A stretch of DNA of 64,000 nucleotides from Nitrospirota bacterium (GTDB taxonomy: Bacteria; Nitrospirota; Thermodesulfovibrionia; Thermodesulfovibrionales; Dissulfurispiraceae), in the NCBI GenBank assembly GCA_040752355.1, contig JBFMHE010000001.1:352050-416049 (forward strand), written 5' to 3'. The position numbers and the translations under genes are program-made. A model generated the notes under the pieces. That model made no database searches and was not told the DNA's origin. It saw only the letters and a program-made list of their open reading frames with translations. Of this stretch, positions 34,520 to 43,289 are shown piece after piece. The first letter of the stretch is position 1, and every line of letters starts with the position of its first letter.

Positions 34520-35794
34520 TTATTTGTTAAGGAGTTCCCCGGAGTTTATGGGCATTCCCAGGGCTCTCCCGTTGTGATGGCCCGTAAGCCGCGCAAATAT
34601 AAGCATTCCCTCGCGCAGCGGTCCGTCGTATGCCGACGTATCGAGGAACACCTTTATATAATTATCGGAGGTAGCTGTAAAACCATTACGCTCTTTCTGT
34701 TCGACAATGACCTCGAGGGTCTTTCCGGAGCTGCTCTGCCTCTGAATGAAGCCGGTCCGCTTCGTCTCGCCGATCGCCCTCAATACCTCTGCACGACGTT
34801 TTTTGACCTCGTCAGAGACCTGGCCCGGGTACGATGAGGCCTCGGTGCCGGGACGGCGCGAGTACGGGAATGCGTGGATATAGGAAAAGGGAAACGCTTC
34901 CAGAAGCTCCCTGGTGTTCCTGAACTCCTCTTCGCCCTCTCCCGGGAATCCGGCGATGATGTCTGCCCCGAGCCCGCAGTCAGGCTGCCTTTTCACCAGG
35001 GACCCCAGCCCTGCAATGAGATCCTCTCTTCGATACCTCCTCCTCATCAAAGAGAGTACGGTGTCGTCGCCGCTCTGGATCGAGAGGTGCAGATGCCTGC
35101 ATAGTCGTCTGTCACTCAGGAGATCGAGGATTTCCTCATTCACCTCTTTAATTTCGAGAGAGCTGAGCCTGAAGCGGACCTTATGGGTGGCATGCAAGAG
35201 CTTCTTCAACAGGCCGGAAAGAGAGAGCCGCGGAACGAGGTCCAGGCCATAGAGGCCGAGGTGTATCCCGGTCAGTACGATCTCCCCGTATCCGGCAGCC
35301 TCATACGACCGGACCTCACTGATGACCTCTTCAGGAAGAACGCTCCTCGATCTCCCCCGCGCCATGGTGATCGCACAATAGGAGCACGAAAAATCGCACC
35401 CGTCCTGGACCTTGACGATAGGGCGCTGCCGCGGATAAACAGGCAGTGCGAGCGTCCGCGTTAATGTGCCGCTTGAGATAAGAGCGCCGATGTTCTGTTT
35501 ATCGCTGTTTTTGACTACCCGGATCGTATCATCGAGCTTCCGTATCTCGTCCCCGCGGAGCTCTGCGTAGCAGCCGGTCACTATGACTCTGGCCTTATTC
35601 CTCAAGGCCCTCTGGATAAGCTGCCTCGACTGGTAATCGGCCTTGGCAGTGACAGTGCAGGTATTGATGATGCAGATATCGGGCCGCTCTTCAAGCTCGA
35701 CTATCCGGTGCCCTTCCCTGCCGAGGAAAGCTTCCCAATGAAAGCTCTCGGCCTGGTTGGTCTTGCACCCGAGCGTGAGAATGGCTACTTTCAT
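34520..35794 (-). CDS. mtaB: tRNA (t6A37) methylthiotransferase, MtaB type
   Basis: A 424-residue radical-SAM methylthiotransferase that turns t6A at tRNA position 37 into ms2t6A. The N-terminal UPF0004 domain binds one [4Fe-4S] (LTLGCKTNQAES, INTCTVT, VTGCYAE), the radical-SAM motif is GCDFSCSYCAITMARGRSRS near residue 143, and the C-terminus is a TRAM-like domain. The KTNQAES start and TCTVTAKAD motif place it in the MtaB rather than MiaB or RimO group. It starts inside the miaB stop (4-base overlap), so two sister enzymes for the same tRNA position are translated together. Confidence 0.93.
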   Translation of the reverse strand: MKVAILTLGCKTNQAESFHWEAFLGREGHRIVELEERPDICIINTCTVTAKADYQSRQLIQRALRNKARVIVTGCYAELRGDEIRKLDDTIRVVKNSDKQNIGALISSGTLTRTLALPVYPRQRPIVKVQDGCDFSCSYCAITMARGRSRSVLPEEVISEVRSYEAAGYGEIVLTGIHLGLYGLDLVPRLSLSGLLKKLLHATHKVRFRLSSLEIKEVNEEILDLLSDRRLCRHLHLSIQSGDDTVLSLMRRRYRREDLIAGLGSLVKRQPDCGLGADIIAGFPGEGEEEFRNTRELLEAFPFSYIHAFPYSRRPGTEASSYPGQVSDEVKKRRAEVLRAIGETKRTGFIQRQSSSGKTLEVIVEQKERNGFTATSDNYIKVFLDTSAYDGPLREGMLIFARLTGHHNGRALGMPINSGELLNK

Positions 35795-37107
35795 GACCTC
35801 TCGACCGCTGCTCCCTCGAGTGAATGCCTGTGTGCCCTGACGATCTTGACGAGAACGCGGTCACCCCGCTCGATTGCGGGAGAGGAAGGGAGCGTAACGA
35901 TCTTGTTCGCCCGCGTTCTGCCGGTGAGCAGCCCTCTCTCTTTTTCGTCCGATCCTTCTACAAGTATCTCTTGCAGGGTTCCTTCCAAGGTCTTGTTTTT
36001 TCGGTCGGTGACCCCGTTCTGGAGCTCGAGGATCTCGTAGAGCCGCTGCGACTTGAGGGCATCGTCTATATGCCCTTCCATCGTCGCAGCCGTCGTCCCC
36101 GGCCTCGGAGAATAGTTGAAGGCAAAGAGGCCGTCGAATTCGATCTCCCCGAGCGCCCTCAGCGTGGCACGATGGTCCTCATCCTTCTCTTGGGGAAACC
36201 CCGCTATGATATCCGTGGTTATGGCGATCCCGGGTATCTCCTTCTTGAGGAAACCGACCCTCCTCAGGTAGTCGTCATAGGTATAGTTCCGGTTCATGAG
36301 CCCGAGGATCTTCGTCGAGCCCGATTGAAGGGGCAGGTGTATATGCTCGCAGACCTTTTCGAAGTCCCTGATCGCATAGACCAGGTCATCCGAAAGGTCT
36401 TTCGGATGGGACGTGACGAAGCGGATCCGTTCGATACCCGGGATACTGTCGATTCTCCCGAGGAGGCCCGGGAAGTCCGTATCGCTCCGGTAAGAGTTCA
36501 CATTCTGCCCGAGGAGCGTCACCTCCTTATACCCTTTCTCGGAAAGCGCCCGGATCTCGCTGATAATGCTCCCGCTCGGCCTGCTCTTCTCCCTGCCCCT
36601 GGTATAGGGGACGATGCAGTAGCTGCAAAAGTTGTCGCAGCCGTACATGATGTTTACCCACGCCCGGACCGTATCGGTGCGCGACGCCGGCAGATCGAGC
36701 TCGGTGATCGAGGGATTGTCCCCCGTATAGGTATCATCATGCTTATAAGCAGGAGCTGATGGCGATGCGATGATCGTCCTGAAGGCATGGATGTTTTGCG
36801 GTCCTACTATGAAATCGACGAAGGGCGCCCTCTCCCGTATCTCGTCCGCCTTCTGCTGGGCGACACAGCCGGCTACGGCGATCTTCACGCCCGGCTTTTT
36901 CATCTTCAACGTCCTTAGCCTTCCGAGGCTGCTGAAGAACTTCTGCTCTGCCTTCTCCCTGATGCTGCAGGTGTTGAAGACGATGACGTCCGCGTCTCTC
37001 GGGCTTTCCGCCTCGGTATACGCTTCGGACTCCAGGAGCCCGGCGATCTTCTCCGAATCATGGACATTCATCTGGCAACCGAAGGTCACCAGATAGTACT
37101 TCCGCAT
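35791..37107 (-). CDS. miaB: tRNA-2-methylthio-N6-dimethylallyladenosine synthase
   Basis: A 438-residue radical-SAM enzyme that adds the methylthio group to i6A37 of tRNAs reading UNN codons. UPF0004 cysteines: TFGCQMNVHDSE, FNTCSIREKAEQK, VAGCVAQQ; radical SAM motif GCDNFCSYCIVPYTRGREKSR-type near residue 150; TRAM domain at the C-terminus (EILVEGSDEKERGLLTGRTRANK). ATG 37107 has a strong GAGGAGGAGCAGG just upstream, so I prefer it to the longer frame from 37155. A TATAAT box lies at 37155-37160. First gene of the miaB-mtaB pair. miaA is not present. Confidence 0.96.
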   Translation of the reverse strand: MRKYYLVTFGCQMNVHDSEKIAGLLESEAYTEAESPRDADVIVFNTCSIREKAEQKFFSSLGRLRTLKMKKPGVKIAVAGCVAQQKADEIRERAPFVDFIVGPQNIHAFRTIIASPSAPAYKHDDTYTGDNPSITELDLPASRTDTVRAWVNIMYGCDNFCSYCIVPYTRGREKSRPSGSIISEIRALSEKGYKEVTLLGQNVNSYRSDTDFPGLLGRIDSIPGIERIRFVTSHPKDLSDDLVYAIRDFEKVCEHIHLPLQSGSTKILGLMNRNYTYDDYLRRVGFLKKEIPGIAITTDIIAGFPQEKDEDHRATLRALGEIEFDGLFAFNYSPRPGTTAATMEGHIDDALKSQRLYEILELQNGVTDRKNKTLEGTLQEILVEGSDEKERGLLTGRTRANKIVTLPSSPAIERGDRVLVKIVRAHRHSLEGAAVERS

Positions 37108-37154
37108 CCTGCTCCTCCTCTTCCCCGTGCAAACAGGGAAAGCATGCAATAACA

Positions 37155-37160
37155 ATTATA
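37155..37160 (-). promoter_or_regulatory. Candidate -10 box of the miaB-mtaB operon
   Basis: A perfect TATAAT on the minus strand, 48 bases before the miaB ATG. At a 17-base spacing the -35 position reads ATTTTA, a poor match, so the call rests on the -10 box and location. Confidence 0.4.
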
Positions 37161-37246
37161 GTACCACGTATTCCCGATAAAATACCTCATCGATGCCGAG
37201 CTAACCAACGCTTCGGCAGCAGGGCATGACTCATAACGATAAGCGA

Positions 37247-37960
37247 TCAATCGCCCCGGACATATGCCTGTCCCGCTAGGGTGAGCAGTGCGCCTGCCAA
37301 ACCGGCCAACAGCCATGACGGGGAAGCAAAGGAGGCCATCAACGCCCCATCGATAAGGGAGATGCATGCAATCATGGCAGGAATAACAGGGAACGGGAAA
37401 CGCTCTTTCCTTGTATTTTCGACCCGTGCGATCGTGCTGATCAGGAGGGTATAGCAGAACTGCACCACGCCCGCTATTGCTGCGGTGACCGTCACCGCCC
37501 CCGCCGCCGCTATCCCCGCTATGACGAATACCATCGCTCTGCTCATGGCCATGAGCATGATACTGGCCGGGTGAGTCTTATGGAACTTGTCGTAAAGGAC
37601 GATAACGATGAACAGAACGAACCCGGCCCACAACGCTTCCCGGTAAGGGATAACCAGAAGAAGCAGGAGCCCTGCAGCAAAGAGCATGGCGGTGAGATAA
37701 AAGGCCGCCCTTACCGGGACTCTCCCGGAGGGAAGCGGGCGAAAGGGCTTTCCCGTGCGGTCTGCCTCCCGATCATAGATATCGTTCAGGCACATGCCTC
37801 CCATATAGAATGAAGACAGGGACAGCGCGAGGATACCTATGAGTGACCACCGGGCCTCCGGAACAGAGAGGACTACGGCAGCGATGACATTTGTCCAGAC
37901 CGTAGGGAGATTGCTGATTCTGCAGAGCTCGAGGAAAGGCTTTATTGCCCGAACGCTCAT
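37247..37960 (-). CDS. eboC: UbiA-like integral membrane protein, EboC type
   Basis: A 237-residue polytopic membrane protein of the UbiA prenyltransferase superfamily, with about seven hydrophobic segments. The first Asp-rich motif is present (NDIYDREADRTGKPFRPLPSG-type), but the second, normally D-rich motif reads RVENTRKERFPF, without aspartates, as expected for a member that may not be a classical prenyltransferase. It is the last gene of the ebo-like operon, 6 bases after the nucleotide-pyrophosphatase-like gene. In cyanobacteria the ebo cluster helps move a scytonemin precursor to the periplasm; the substrate here is unknown. The EboC name is from operon context and length. Confidence 0.8.
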   Translation of the reverse strand: MSVRAIKPFLELCRISNLPTVWTNVIAAVVLSVPEARWSLIGILALSLSSFYMGGMCLNDIYDREADRTGKPFRPLPSGRVPVRAAFYLTAMLFAAGLLLLLVIPYREALWAGFVLFIVIVLYDKFHKTHPASIMLMAMSRAMVFVIAGIAAAGAVTVTAAIAGVVQFCYTLLISTIARVENTRKERFPFPVIPAMIACISLIDGALMASFASPSWLLAGLAGALLTLAGQAYVRGD

Positions 37961-37966
37961 CGCAGA

Positions 37967-39334
37967 CTAGTCCAGAAAGACATGATCGAGCATGAGCGCT
38001 GCTACGTCAGTCGCTGCGATACCCGCTCCTCTCAACAGTTTCGGCTCGGTCGTCGCAAAGAGCGGTCCCTCCTCATCGCTGTCGGTCACCCTTCCGTGAG
38101 ACCCCTTCACGAGCGATGCGTCGAGAGGGATCACGTCCATGAGCATGCGGAAGCCGAGCGCCTTTTTAACCAGTTCGCCTGCTACTTTTATCTTCGGAAG
38201 ACGGATGGCCGGATCGATGAAGAGCTCGCAGGGATCATAGCCGGGCTTTGCGTGGATATTAACGGTCCGGGCGTAATCCGGGGCCCTTGCATCATCATCC
38301 CAAAAGTAGTACGTGAACCAGCTTTCACGGGAAGCAATAAGCACCAGCTCCCCTGCCCTCTCGTGGTTGAGTCCGTATTCCTCCTTGCCCTCACGGTCGA
38401 GGACCCGCTCAACTCCCGGAGTTTGTTCAAAAAGTTCTTTTATCGCAGGAATATCGGATTGATTGCGAATATACACATGGGCTATTTGGTGGTCTGATAC
38501 GGCAAAGGCCCGCGACGGTCCGGGATCGAGGTACTCCCTGCCGAGGTCGACCTTTACCGTAAGATATCCCGCTTTTCTCAAGAGCCGGTTCGGGTGTATC
38601 GGGCGGTCGACTGCGGTTATTCCATACTCGGAGAGCACCACAACCCTGCACCCGCGCTCCGTGAAAAAATCGATCAGTCTCCCGCACAGCCCGTCGATTT
38701 CAGAGACATCCTTCGCGATGTCTCCGTGCGGACCGACCCGCTGAAGCACGTAGTCGAGGTGCGGGAGATAGACGAGGTTGAGTGTCGGTTCGAACTCTTC
38801 CTCTATTGCCATCGCTGCTTTTGCGATCCACTCGCTCGAGGCGAGGGAAGTTCCCGGGCCCCAGAATTGAAAGAGCGGGAACTGACCGAGCTCTTTATTG
38901 AACCTATCCCTGAGGTGGAGGGGGATACTGTAGCAATCGGGAAGCTTTCTGCCGTCGGCGCAATAGAGGGGCCTGGGGGTGACCGCCCAGTCGACGTCGG
39001 TGGCCATGTTGTACCACCAGAAATTATTCGCGCACGTAAAAGAGGGATCGCGCCTTTTCGCCCTGTGCCAGACCTTCTCGGACTGCACGAGCCTGTTGGA
39101 CTGCCGCCAGAACATCACCTCCGCCAGATCGCGGAAATACCAGCCGTTGCCGACAATGCCGTGATCCGCAGGCAGCTTCCCGGTGAGATAGGTCGACTGA
39201 ACCGGGCAGGTTACCGCCGGCGTAATAGTCTTTATGGGGATGCAACACCGCATCAGTGATCGCAGATGCGGCGTGTGCGCTCCGATGAGAGAGGAGGTAA
39301 GTCCGACGACATTAAGGACTACAGTTCGTTTCAT
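37967..39334 (-). CDS. Alkaline-phosphatase-superfamily / nucleotide pyrophosphatase-like protein of the ebo operon (EboF-like)
   Basis: A 455-residue metal-dependent phosphodiesterase-type protein. The putative nucleophile region is AVTCPVQSTYLTGKLPADHG, with a threonine at the usual place, and metal-ligand-like segments occur at LVYLPHLDYVLQ, VVLSEYGI and KGSHGRV. The N-terminus (MKRTVVLNVVGLTSSLIG) has a hydrophobic start but no clear signal peptide, so it is probably cytoplasmic. It overlaps eboE by 23 bases and precedes eboC by 6, so it belongs to the operon, where such a gene is commonly found. The substrate cannot be predicted. Confidence 0.83.
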   Translation of the reverse strand: MKRTVVLNVVGLTSSLIGAHTPHLRSLMRCCIPIKTITPAVTCPVQSTYLTGKLPADHGIVGNGWYFRDLAEVMFWRQSNRLVQSEKVWHRAKRRDPSFTCANNFWWYNMATDVDWAVTPRPLYCADGRKLPDCYSIPLHLRDRFNKELGQFPLFQFWGPGTSLASSEWIAKAAMAIEEEFEPTLNLVYLPHLDYVLQRVGPHGDIAKDVSEIDGLCGRLIDFFTERGCRVVVLSEYGITAVDRPIHPNRLLRKAGYLTVKVDLGREYLDPGPSRAFAVSDHQIAHVYIRNQSDIPAIKELFEQTPGVERVLDREGKEEYGLNHERAGELVLIASRESWFTYYFWDDDARAPDYARTVNIHAKPGYDPCELFIDPAIRLPKIKVAGELVKKALGFRMLMDVIPLDASLVKGSHGRVTDSDEEGPLFATTEPKLLRGAGIAATDVAALMLDHVFLD

Positions 39335-40418
39335 CGACCTTTGATCTCAACCATAATAGCTCGCGGCATATTGACTCGGTAATGCTTCCCGACCGCATAT
39401 CGGGAGGCAGGACGCTCCACGTATATGTTTCGACTTCCAGCAGCGTATCTCCGCTGAGGAGTGGAATCATCTCCTCGATAAAAGAGCGAGTTGTGCCATA
39501 CGATGATGTCCCCTCCATGAATATCGGCATATGAAAATGGACACGCCACTCTTCTCCTGGGCTGCTCCTGTGATTTGCCAGGGCCTCGGGCAGGTCATCA
39601 TAGCGGATGATGTCACCATGCCGCCTGATCGCAACCTGGTGCAGATAGACGGGTTCTTGGAATATTCCCTTGCCCCCCCTATCGAAATCAGTCAGCCGCA
39701 GAGCCGACGATACCTGGACTTTGCCTATCCTTATGCCGGCCGCAGAAAGTGACGCGAGCGATGCAGCAGGATCCTCGAACAGCACCGCCTGATGGCAGCA
39801 GTCAAAACAGATGCCGAGATGCTCCCGCAGACCAAGAGGAACAGGAATCGTATCGAAAAAATCGACAATGTCATCCGTAGTCTCCAGAACGCAGCCGGGC
39901 TCAGCCTCCAGGGCAAGGATGATATGCTTACCGCTCCTCTGACTAAGTCCACTGAGGTGCTCAAGCACACTGATGAGGTTCCGGGTAATTGCCGGATAAT
40001 CCGTCCCCTGGATAAACCTCTTGAACCCGACCGGCACCGTCGAGATGGACCCGGTCACGCCAGGGGGCAACCAAAAGTCCAAGACATCGGCGAGCCGCTT
40101 TGTATACGAGACCCGTTCAGGCGACCTCCAGTCAGGCAGATACACCCTTTCCTTGACCGCCTTTGCATGAAAGTCGCCGTAAGGGAAGCCGTTGATGGTG
40201 GGGATGAAACAGCCCTGCTCCTCGCACCAGTCGAGCAATTCCCGTGACATCCCCTCACTGATCTCCTGAGCTGCGCGATGCGAGAGCCGGAGGCCGATGG
40301 GAAACGGTTCATCCGGCGAGACGGCGCTCTTTATCGCGGGGAGATGTCTGAAGAGCGCGCCCCGCACGTCATCCCAGCGCTCACCGGGATGAATGTTAGT
40401 GCAATACGTGATCATCAT
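39312..40418 (-). CDS. eboE: Metabolite traffic protein EboE (TIM barrel)
   Basis: A 368-residue protein of the xylose-isomerase-like TIM barrel superfamily. The start MITYCTNIHPGERWDD and the segments PTINGFPYGDFHAKAVKE, LALEAEPGCVLETTDDIVDFF and HLGICFDCCHQAVLFED are characteristic of EboE. Carboxylate and histidine metal ligands of the barrel are present (E in ALEAEPG, D and H in FDCCH, H in HFHMPIF). It overlaps eboB upstream by 4 bases (ATGA) and the phosphodiesterase gene downstream by 23 bases. A catalytic role, such as sugar or polyol isomerisation, is possible but unproven. Confidence 0.87.
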   Translation of the reverse strand: MMITYCTNIHPGERWDDVRGALFRHLPAIKSAVSPDEPFPIGLRLSHRAAQEISEGMSRELLDWCEEQGCFIPTINGFPYGDFHAKAVKERVYLPDWRSPERVSYTKRLADVLDFWLPPGVTGSISTVPVGFKRFIQGTDYPAITRNLISVLEHLSGLSQRSGKHIILALEAEPGCVLETTDDIVDFFDTIPVPLGLREHLGICFDCCHQAVLFEDPAASLASLSAAGIRIGKVQVSSALRLTDFDRGGKGIFQEPVYLHQVAIRRHGDIIRYDDLPEALANHRSSPGEEWRVHFHMPIFMEGTSSYGTTRSFIEEMIPLLSGDTLLEVETYTWSVLPPDMRSGSITESICRELLWLRSKVDETNCSP

Positions 40419-41215
40419 TTATTAAACTTCGGACACTGGCTGAGGAAGAACTTGGGGTTCTCGTAGAAAACTCGTTGAATCAGCTCTTCGCTGTGTCCGC
40501 GGCGTCTCATTTCATTGGCGGTCTTCAGTGTGGCCAGAGGGTCGCTCACGCTCCAGTCTGCTGAAGAGTTGATGCATACGTTTTCCGGACCGTAGATCTC
40601 GACGGCATCAACTGCTCGTTCCGGACTTCCCTTGGAGTGCGGATAAAGAGTGAGGCCGTACCAGAAACCTTTTGACTTGATCTCGGGGATCGTGTGCTCT
40701 TCCGCATGGTCGATGAGTACGCGCGACGGGCTGATCCGCGGCTCATTGAGGATCATATCGAGGATGAGCCGCGTCCCCTTGAGCTTGTCTTCGAGATGCG
40801 GCGTATGAATAAGTATCAGCTCATTTCTCGAGGCTGCCAGTGCTATCTGCTGCTCAAGGACTTTTATCTCATTTCTGCTGTTCTTATTGAGCCCGATTTC
40901 GCCGAGTCCGAGGACCGTCGGCCGGTCGAGGTATTCAGGGATGATACCGATCACCTTTTCCGCCAAGGAAAGATTCTCGGCCTCTTTGGAGTTCAAGCCG
41001 AGCCAGCAGTAGTGCCGTACGCCGAACCGTGCGGCCCTGGCAGGTTCGACCACGGTGAGCTGGTGGAAATAGTCGTGGAAACTCTCGACCGAGCGCCGGT
41101 CAAAGCCCGCCCAGAAGGCCGGCTCGGTAATCGTATGGATGCCGCCCAGGGCGAGCTTCATATAGTCATCAGTCGTCCTGGACACCATATGAATATGGGG
41201 ATCAATCACGTCCAT
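40415..41215 (-). CDS. eboB: TatD-family metal-dependent hydrolase, EboB type
   Basis: A 266-residue amidohydrolase-fold protein. The metal site begins with DPHIHM; further ligands are likely in VLGLGEIGLNKNS (E), LILIHTPH (H) and VLIDHAEEH (H); a final D is in INSSADWSVSD. TatD proteins are usually nucleases, but ebo members form a distinct group of unknown reaction. The gene starts inside the end of the small head gene (14-base overlap) and overlaps eboE by 4 bases, consistent with tight translational coupling of the whole operon. Confidence 0.83.
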   Translation of the reverse strand: MDVIDPHIHMVSRTTDDYMKLALGGIHTITEPAFWAGFDRRSVESFHDYFHQLTVVEPARAARFGVRHYCWLGLNSKEAENLSLAEKVIGIIPEYLDRPTVLGLGEIGLNKNSRNEIKVLEQQIALAASRNELILIHTPHLEDKLKGTRLILDMILNEPRISPSRVLIDHAEEHTIPEIKSKGFWYGLTLYPHSKGSPERAVDAVEIYGPENVCINSSADWSVSDPLATLKTANEMRRRGHSEELIQRVFYENPKFFLSQCPKFNK

Positions 41216-41510
41216 CGAATGCCCCGTTCCACGCGCCCACGGCCTTCAACCCCACCGCGCTCTCGACAGGCCCGGACGAGGTGTCGCTGAAAACGAGCTG
41301 GATAGCCTTCGTTCTCTCCGACTCCGATTCCCGAAGGAACTGCAGCGCCCTCATCAGCGCCTTGTACCGGAAATCGGCTCGGGCCTCCTCAGGATCGCGG
41401 TACCGGTCGATGCGGTCGAGAAACGAAGCGATATCAAGAATCCGCGCGCGGTTCTCCATGAAGTAGAGGTCGAGGATATCCTTTGCCGGTTTCGGGCTTG
41501 TATCGGTCAT
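41202..41510 (-). CDS. Small protein heading the ebo operon (eboA position)
   Basis: A 102-residue soluble protein, helix-rich, with a Q/R/E-rich middle (ALMRALQFLRESESERTKAIQLVF) and the tail ESAVGLKAVGAWNGAFDGRD. It occupies the place where eboA is found but is about half the usual EboA length and I do not recognise the family. It has a good ribosome site (AAGGAG, 8 bases before the ATG) and overlaps eboB by 14 bases, so it is a real gene. It may be a reduced EboA or a lineage-specific subunit. Confidence 0.75.
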   Translation of the reverse strand: MTDTSPKPAKDILDLYFMENRARILDIASFLDRIDRYRDPEEARADFRYKALMRALQFLRESESERTKAIQLVFSDTSSGPVESAVGLKAVGAWNGAFDGRD

Positions 41511-41716
41511 CAGAGTGCTCCTTTTCTTTATTTCAGGATGAGCCCTGCCTGCTACAGCCGAATGCGCCTATATAAAATAATAGATGTACCTTTCCTCTCA
41601 GTCAAATGTTTCGGTCCCGCTGTTCCCGGACAGGGGCTGACACAATGGCTGACTAATCTCGCGACAATAAGGAGAGAGAAAGAGAGCGGTAGAGGGTGAA
41701 ACGAAAGCGGGACATG

Positions 41717-41754
41717 GCAGGCGGACCTGTCTGAATGGAGACAGGTCCGCCTGC
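41717..41754. terminator. Strong symmetric hairpin after the glycine-rich gene
   Basis: A perfect 16-bp stem (41717-41732 with 41739-41754) and a 6-base loop, 14 bases beyond the stop of the last gene of the surface operon. There is no T-run on either side, so it may act as an RNA 3'-end stabiliser or factor-dependent stop rather than as a classic intrinsic terminator. Confidence 0.6.
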
Positions 41755-41768
41755 TGTTCAGTCAAGAG

Positions 41769-43247
41769 TTACGACTGCGGGTATTCCTTGCCCGAGGGCG
41801 TAATATAGACGATTCTGGATTTGCCGTCCATCCCGGCTTCGACGCGTATCTGCGCCACGCGCTCGCCGTTGAAGGTCGGCATGCTGGCGGCGATGATCTC
41901 GGTCACGGTATAGGTCGCGGCTGCCATGAGCACATTGTTGCCGCCGGCAAGAGATATATTGGAGACTGATGTCGCCGTCGTCAGCGCATCGGAAGCTCCG
42001 CTCAGGGCGCCCGTAAGCACCGATGTCCTGCTACTGCCCGAAGCAGGAACGGCATAAATGGTAACCGTCGTTCCGCGGGGAATGTTGGTGGCTTCAACCT
42101 CCACCGGTACGCTTGCCGTTCCCTCGGGGAGCGTTACATCCGCCACGCCGGTAGGATCAGCGGAAATGGAGATGTTGTTCACCTTCGAAATTCTCAACGT
42201 CGGGTTGTTCGGAACGAGAACCTTGCCAGGCGTACCAACAGAACAATTGGGATCAGTATATCCAGAACACGAAACGCCATTATTTGATTCGAATCGGATT
42301 CTTCCTGCTCCGCCGTTACCGCCGCCGCTAACGCACGAGCTGCCGGCCCCTGAACCCCTGGCATAGACTGCTCCAGCCGTGCGTACAATAGTGTCAGCGA
42401 CCAGTCGCACGGCGCCGCCGCTGCCCGCGCCGCCACCGCCGCCGCATCCATCCCCCTGACTTGCGCCGCCGGGGCCACCGTCGGCATAGATGTTGCCGCT
42501 TAAGGTTATTGTGCTGGAAGAAGCTATCAGAATAGCGCCGCCGCCACCACCGCCGCCGCCGCCGTTATAGTTGAGACCAGACCCGCCGCCAGCACCGCCA
42601 GATCCGCCGATGAGGGGAAGGATTGTCGCCTGACCATATGTTCCTCCGCCTCCACCTCCGTAATAACCTGCAGCGCCTGCAGCAGCATACCCGCCGCCGC
42701 CACCGCCGGTACCGTTATTAGGCCACCAGTTGTTTGGATCGCTGCCTCCGGGTTGTCCTCCGCCTGGGCCTTTCCCCCCGCCGCCAAGCTGCCGCTTGAC
42801 TCCGCCGAAAAGGGGAGAATAACCTCCCATTCCTCCGTCGAAGCCGCCGGGCCCGCCGAGCCCGGGCTGTCCATCGTCGCCGAGCAGGCTGTCACCGGCA
42901 GTTCCCGAGTGTTTCGCAGCAGCGCCGCTTACCGAAATCGTCCCGGCTATGGTCACATTCCCCGTTGTTCTGATGATGACAGGAGTATTTGCCGCATTCC
43001 TCTTGAACGTGACCGTTACCCCCGAGGGAATGCTGACCGTCGTGTAATCGAGAATGCCGTCAGGGGGCAGCTGGACCTCGGTATTGACCGTCGGCGACAA
43101 CGCCCCGAGGCAGTCCGGATCGGATGCGTTGTTGCACGAGCTGCCGCTGTCGAAGACGGCATAGGCGCTGGTCGAAACCATGATGCTAGCAACCGTGAGG
43201 AGTACGCCCAGAGTCACTTTGAATTTATTTCTTTTATGGAAAAACAT
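41769..43247 (-). CDS. Secreted glycine-rich protein
   Basis: A 492-residue exported protein. A signal peptide (VTLGVLLTVASIMVSTSAYA) is followed by a short beta-rich part (about 30-105), a long glycine-rich region with GGGG tracts alternating with AA, YG and PGG (about 110-320), and a C-terminal beta-rich domain (about 350-492). Short hydrophobic strand-like elements between the G tracts (IIRTTGNVTIAGTISVSG, GAILIASSSTITLSGNIYADGG) look like repeated beta-hairpins. A ribosome site AGGAGGATTTACC precedes the ATG. It is 42 bases after the TIG-repeat gene and closes the surface operon. The proteins of this type are probably surface or matrix components; no enzymatic motif is seen. Confidence 0.85.
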   Translation of the reverse strand: MFFHKRNKFKVTLGVLLTVASIMVSTSAYAVFDSGSSCNNASDPDCLGALSPTVNTEVQLPPDGILDYTTVSIPSGVTVTFKRNAANTPVIIRTTGNVTIAGTISVSGAAAKHSGTAGDSLLGDDGQPGLGGPGGFDGGMGGYSPLFGGVKRQLGGGGKGPGGGQPGGSDPNNWWPNNGTGGGGGGYAAAGAAGYYGGGGGGTYGQATILPLIGGSGGAGGGSGLNYNGGGGGGGGGAILIASSSTITLSGNIYADGGPGGASQGDGCGGGGGAGSGGAVRLVADTIVRTAGAVYARGSGAGSSCVSGGGNGGAGRIRFESNNGVSCSGYTDPNCSVGTPGKVLVPNNPTLRISKVNNISISADPTGVADVTLPEGTASVPVEVEATNIPRGTTVTIYAVPASGSSRTSVLTGALSGASDALTTATSVSNISLAGGNNVLMAAATYTVTEIIAASMPTFNGERVAQIRVEAGMDGKSRIVYITPSGKEYPQS

Positions 43248-43289
43248 TGGTAAATCCTCCTTTTGTTATTCATCACCGCTTCAGAAACA

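Noticed and set aside
42194..42895. Minus-strand frames rich in alanine and arginine within the glycine-rich gene
   Set aside because: They are alternative frames of GGN-repeat codons and reflect the low complexity of the real gene.
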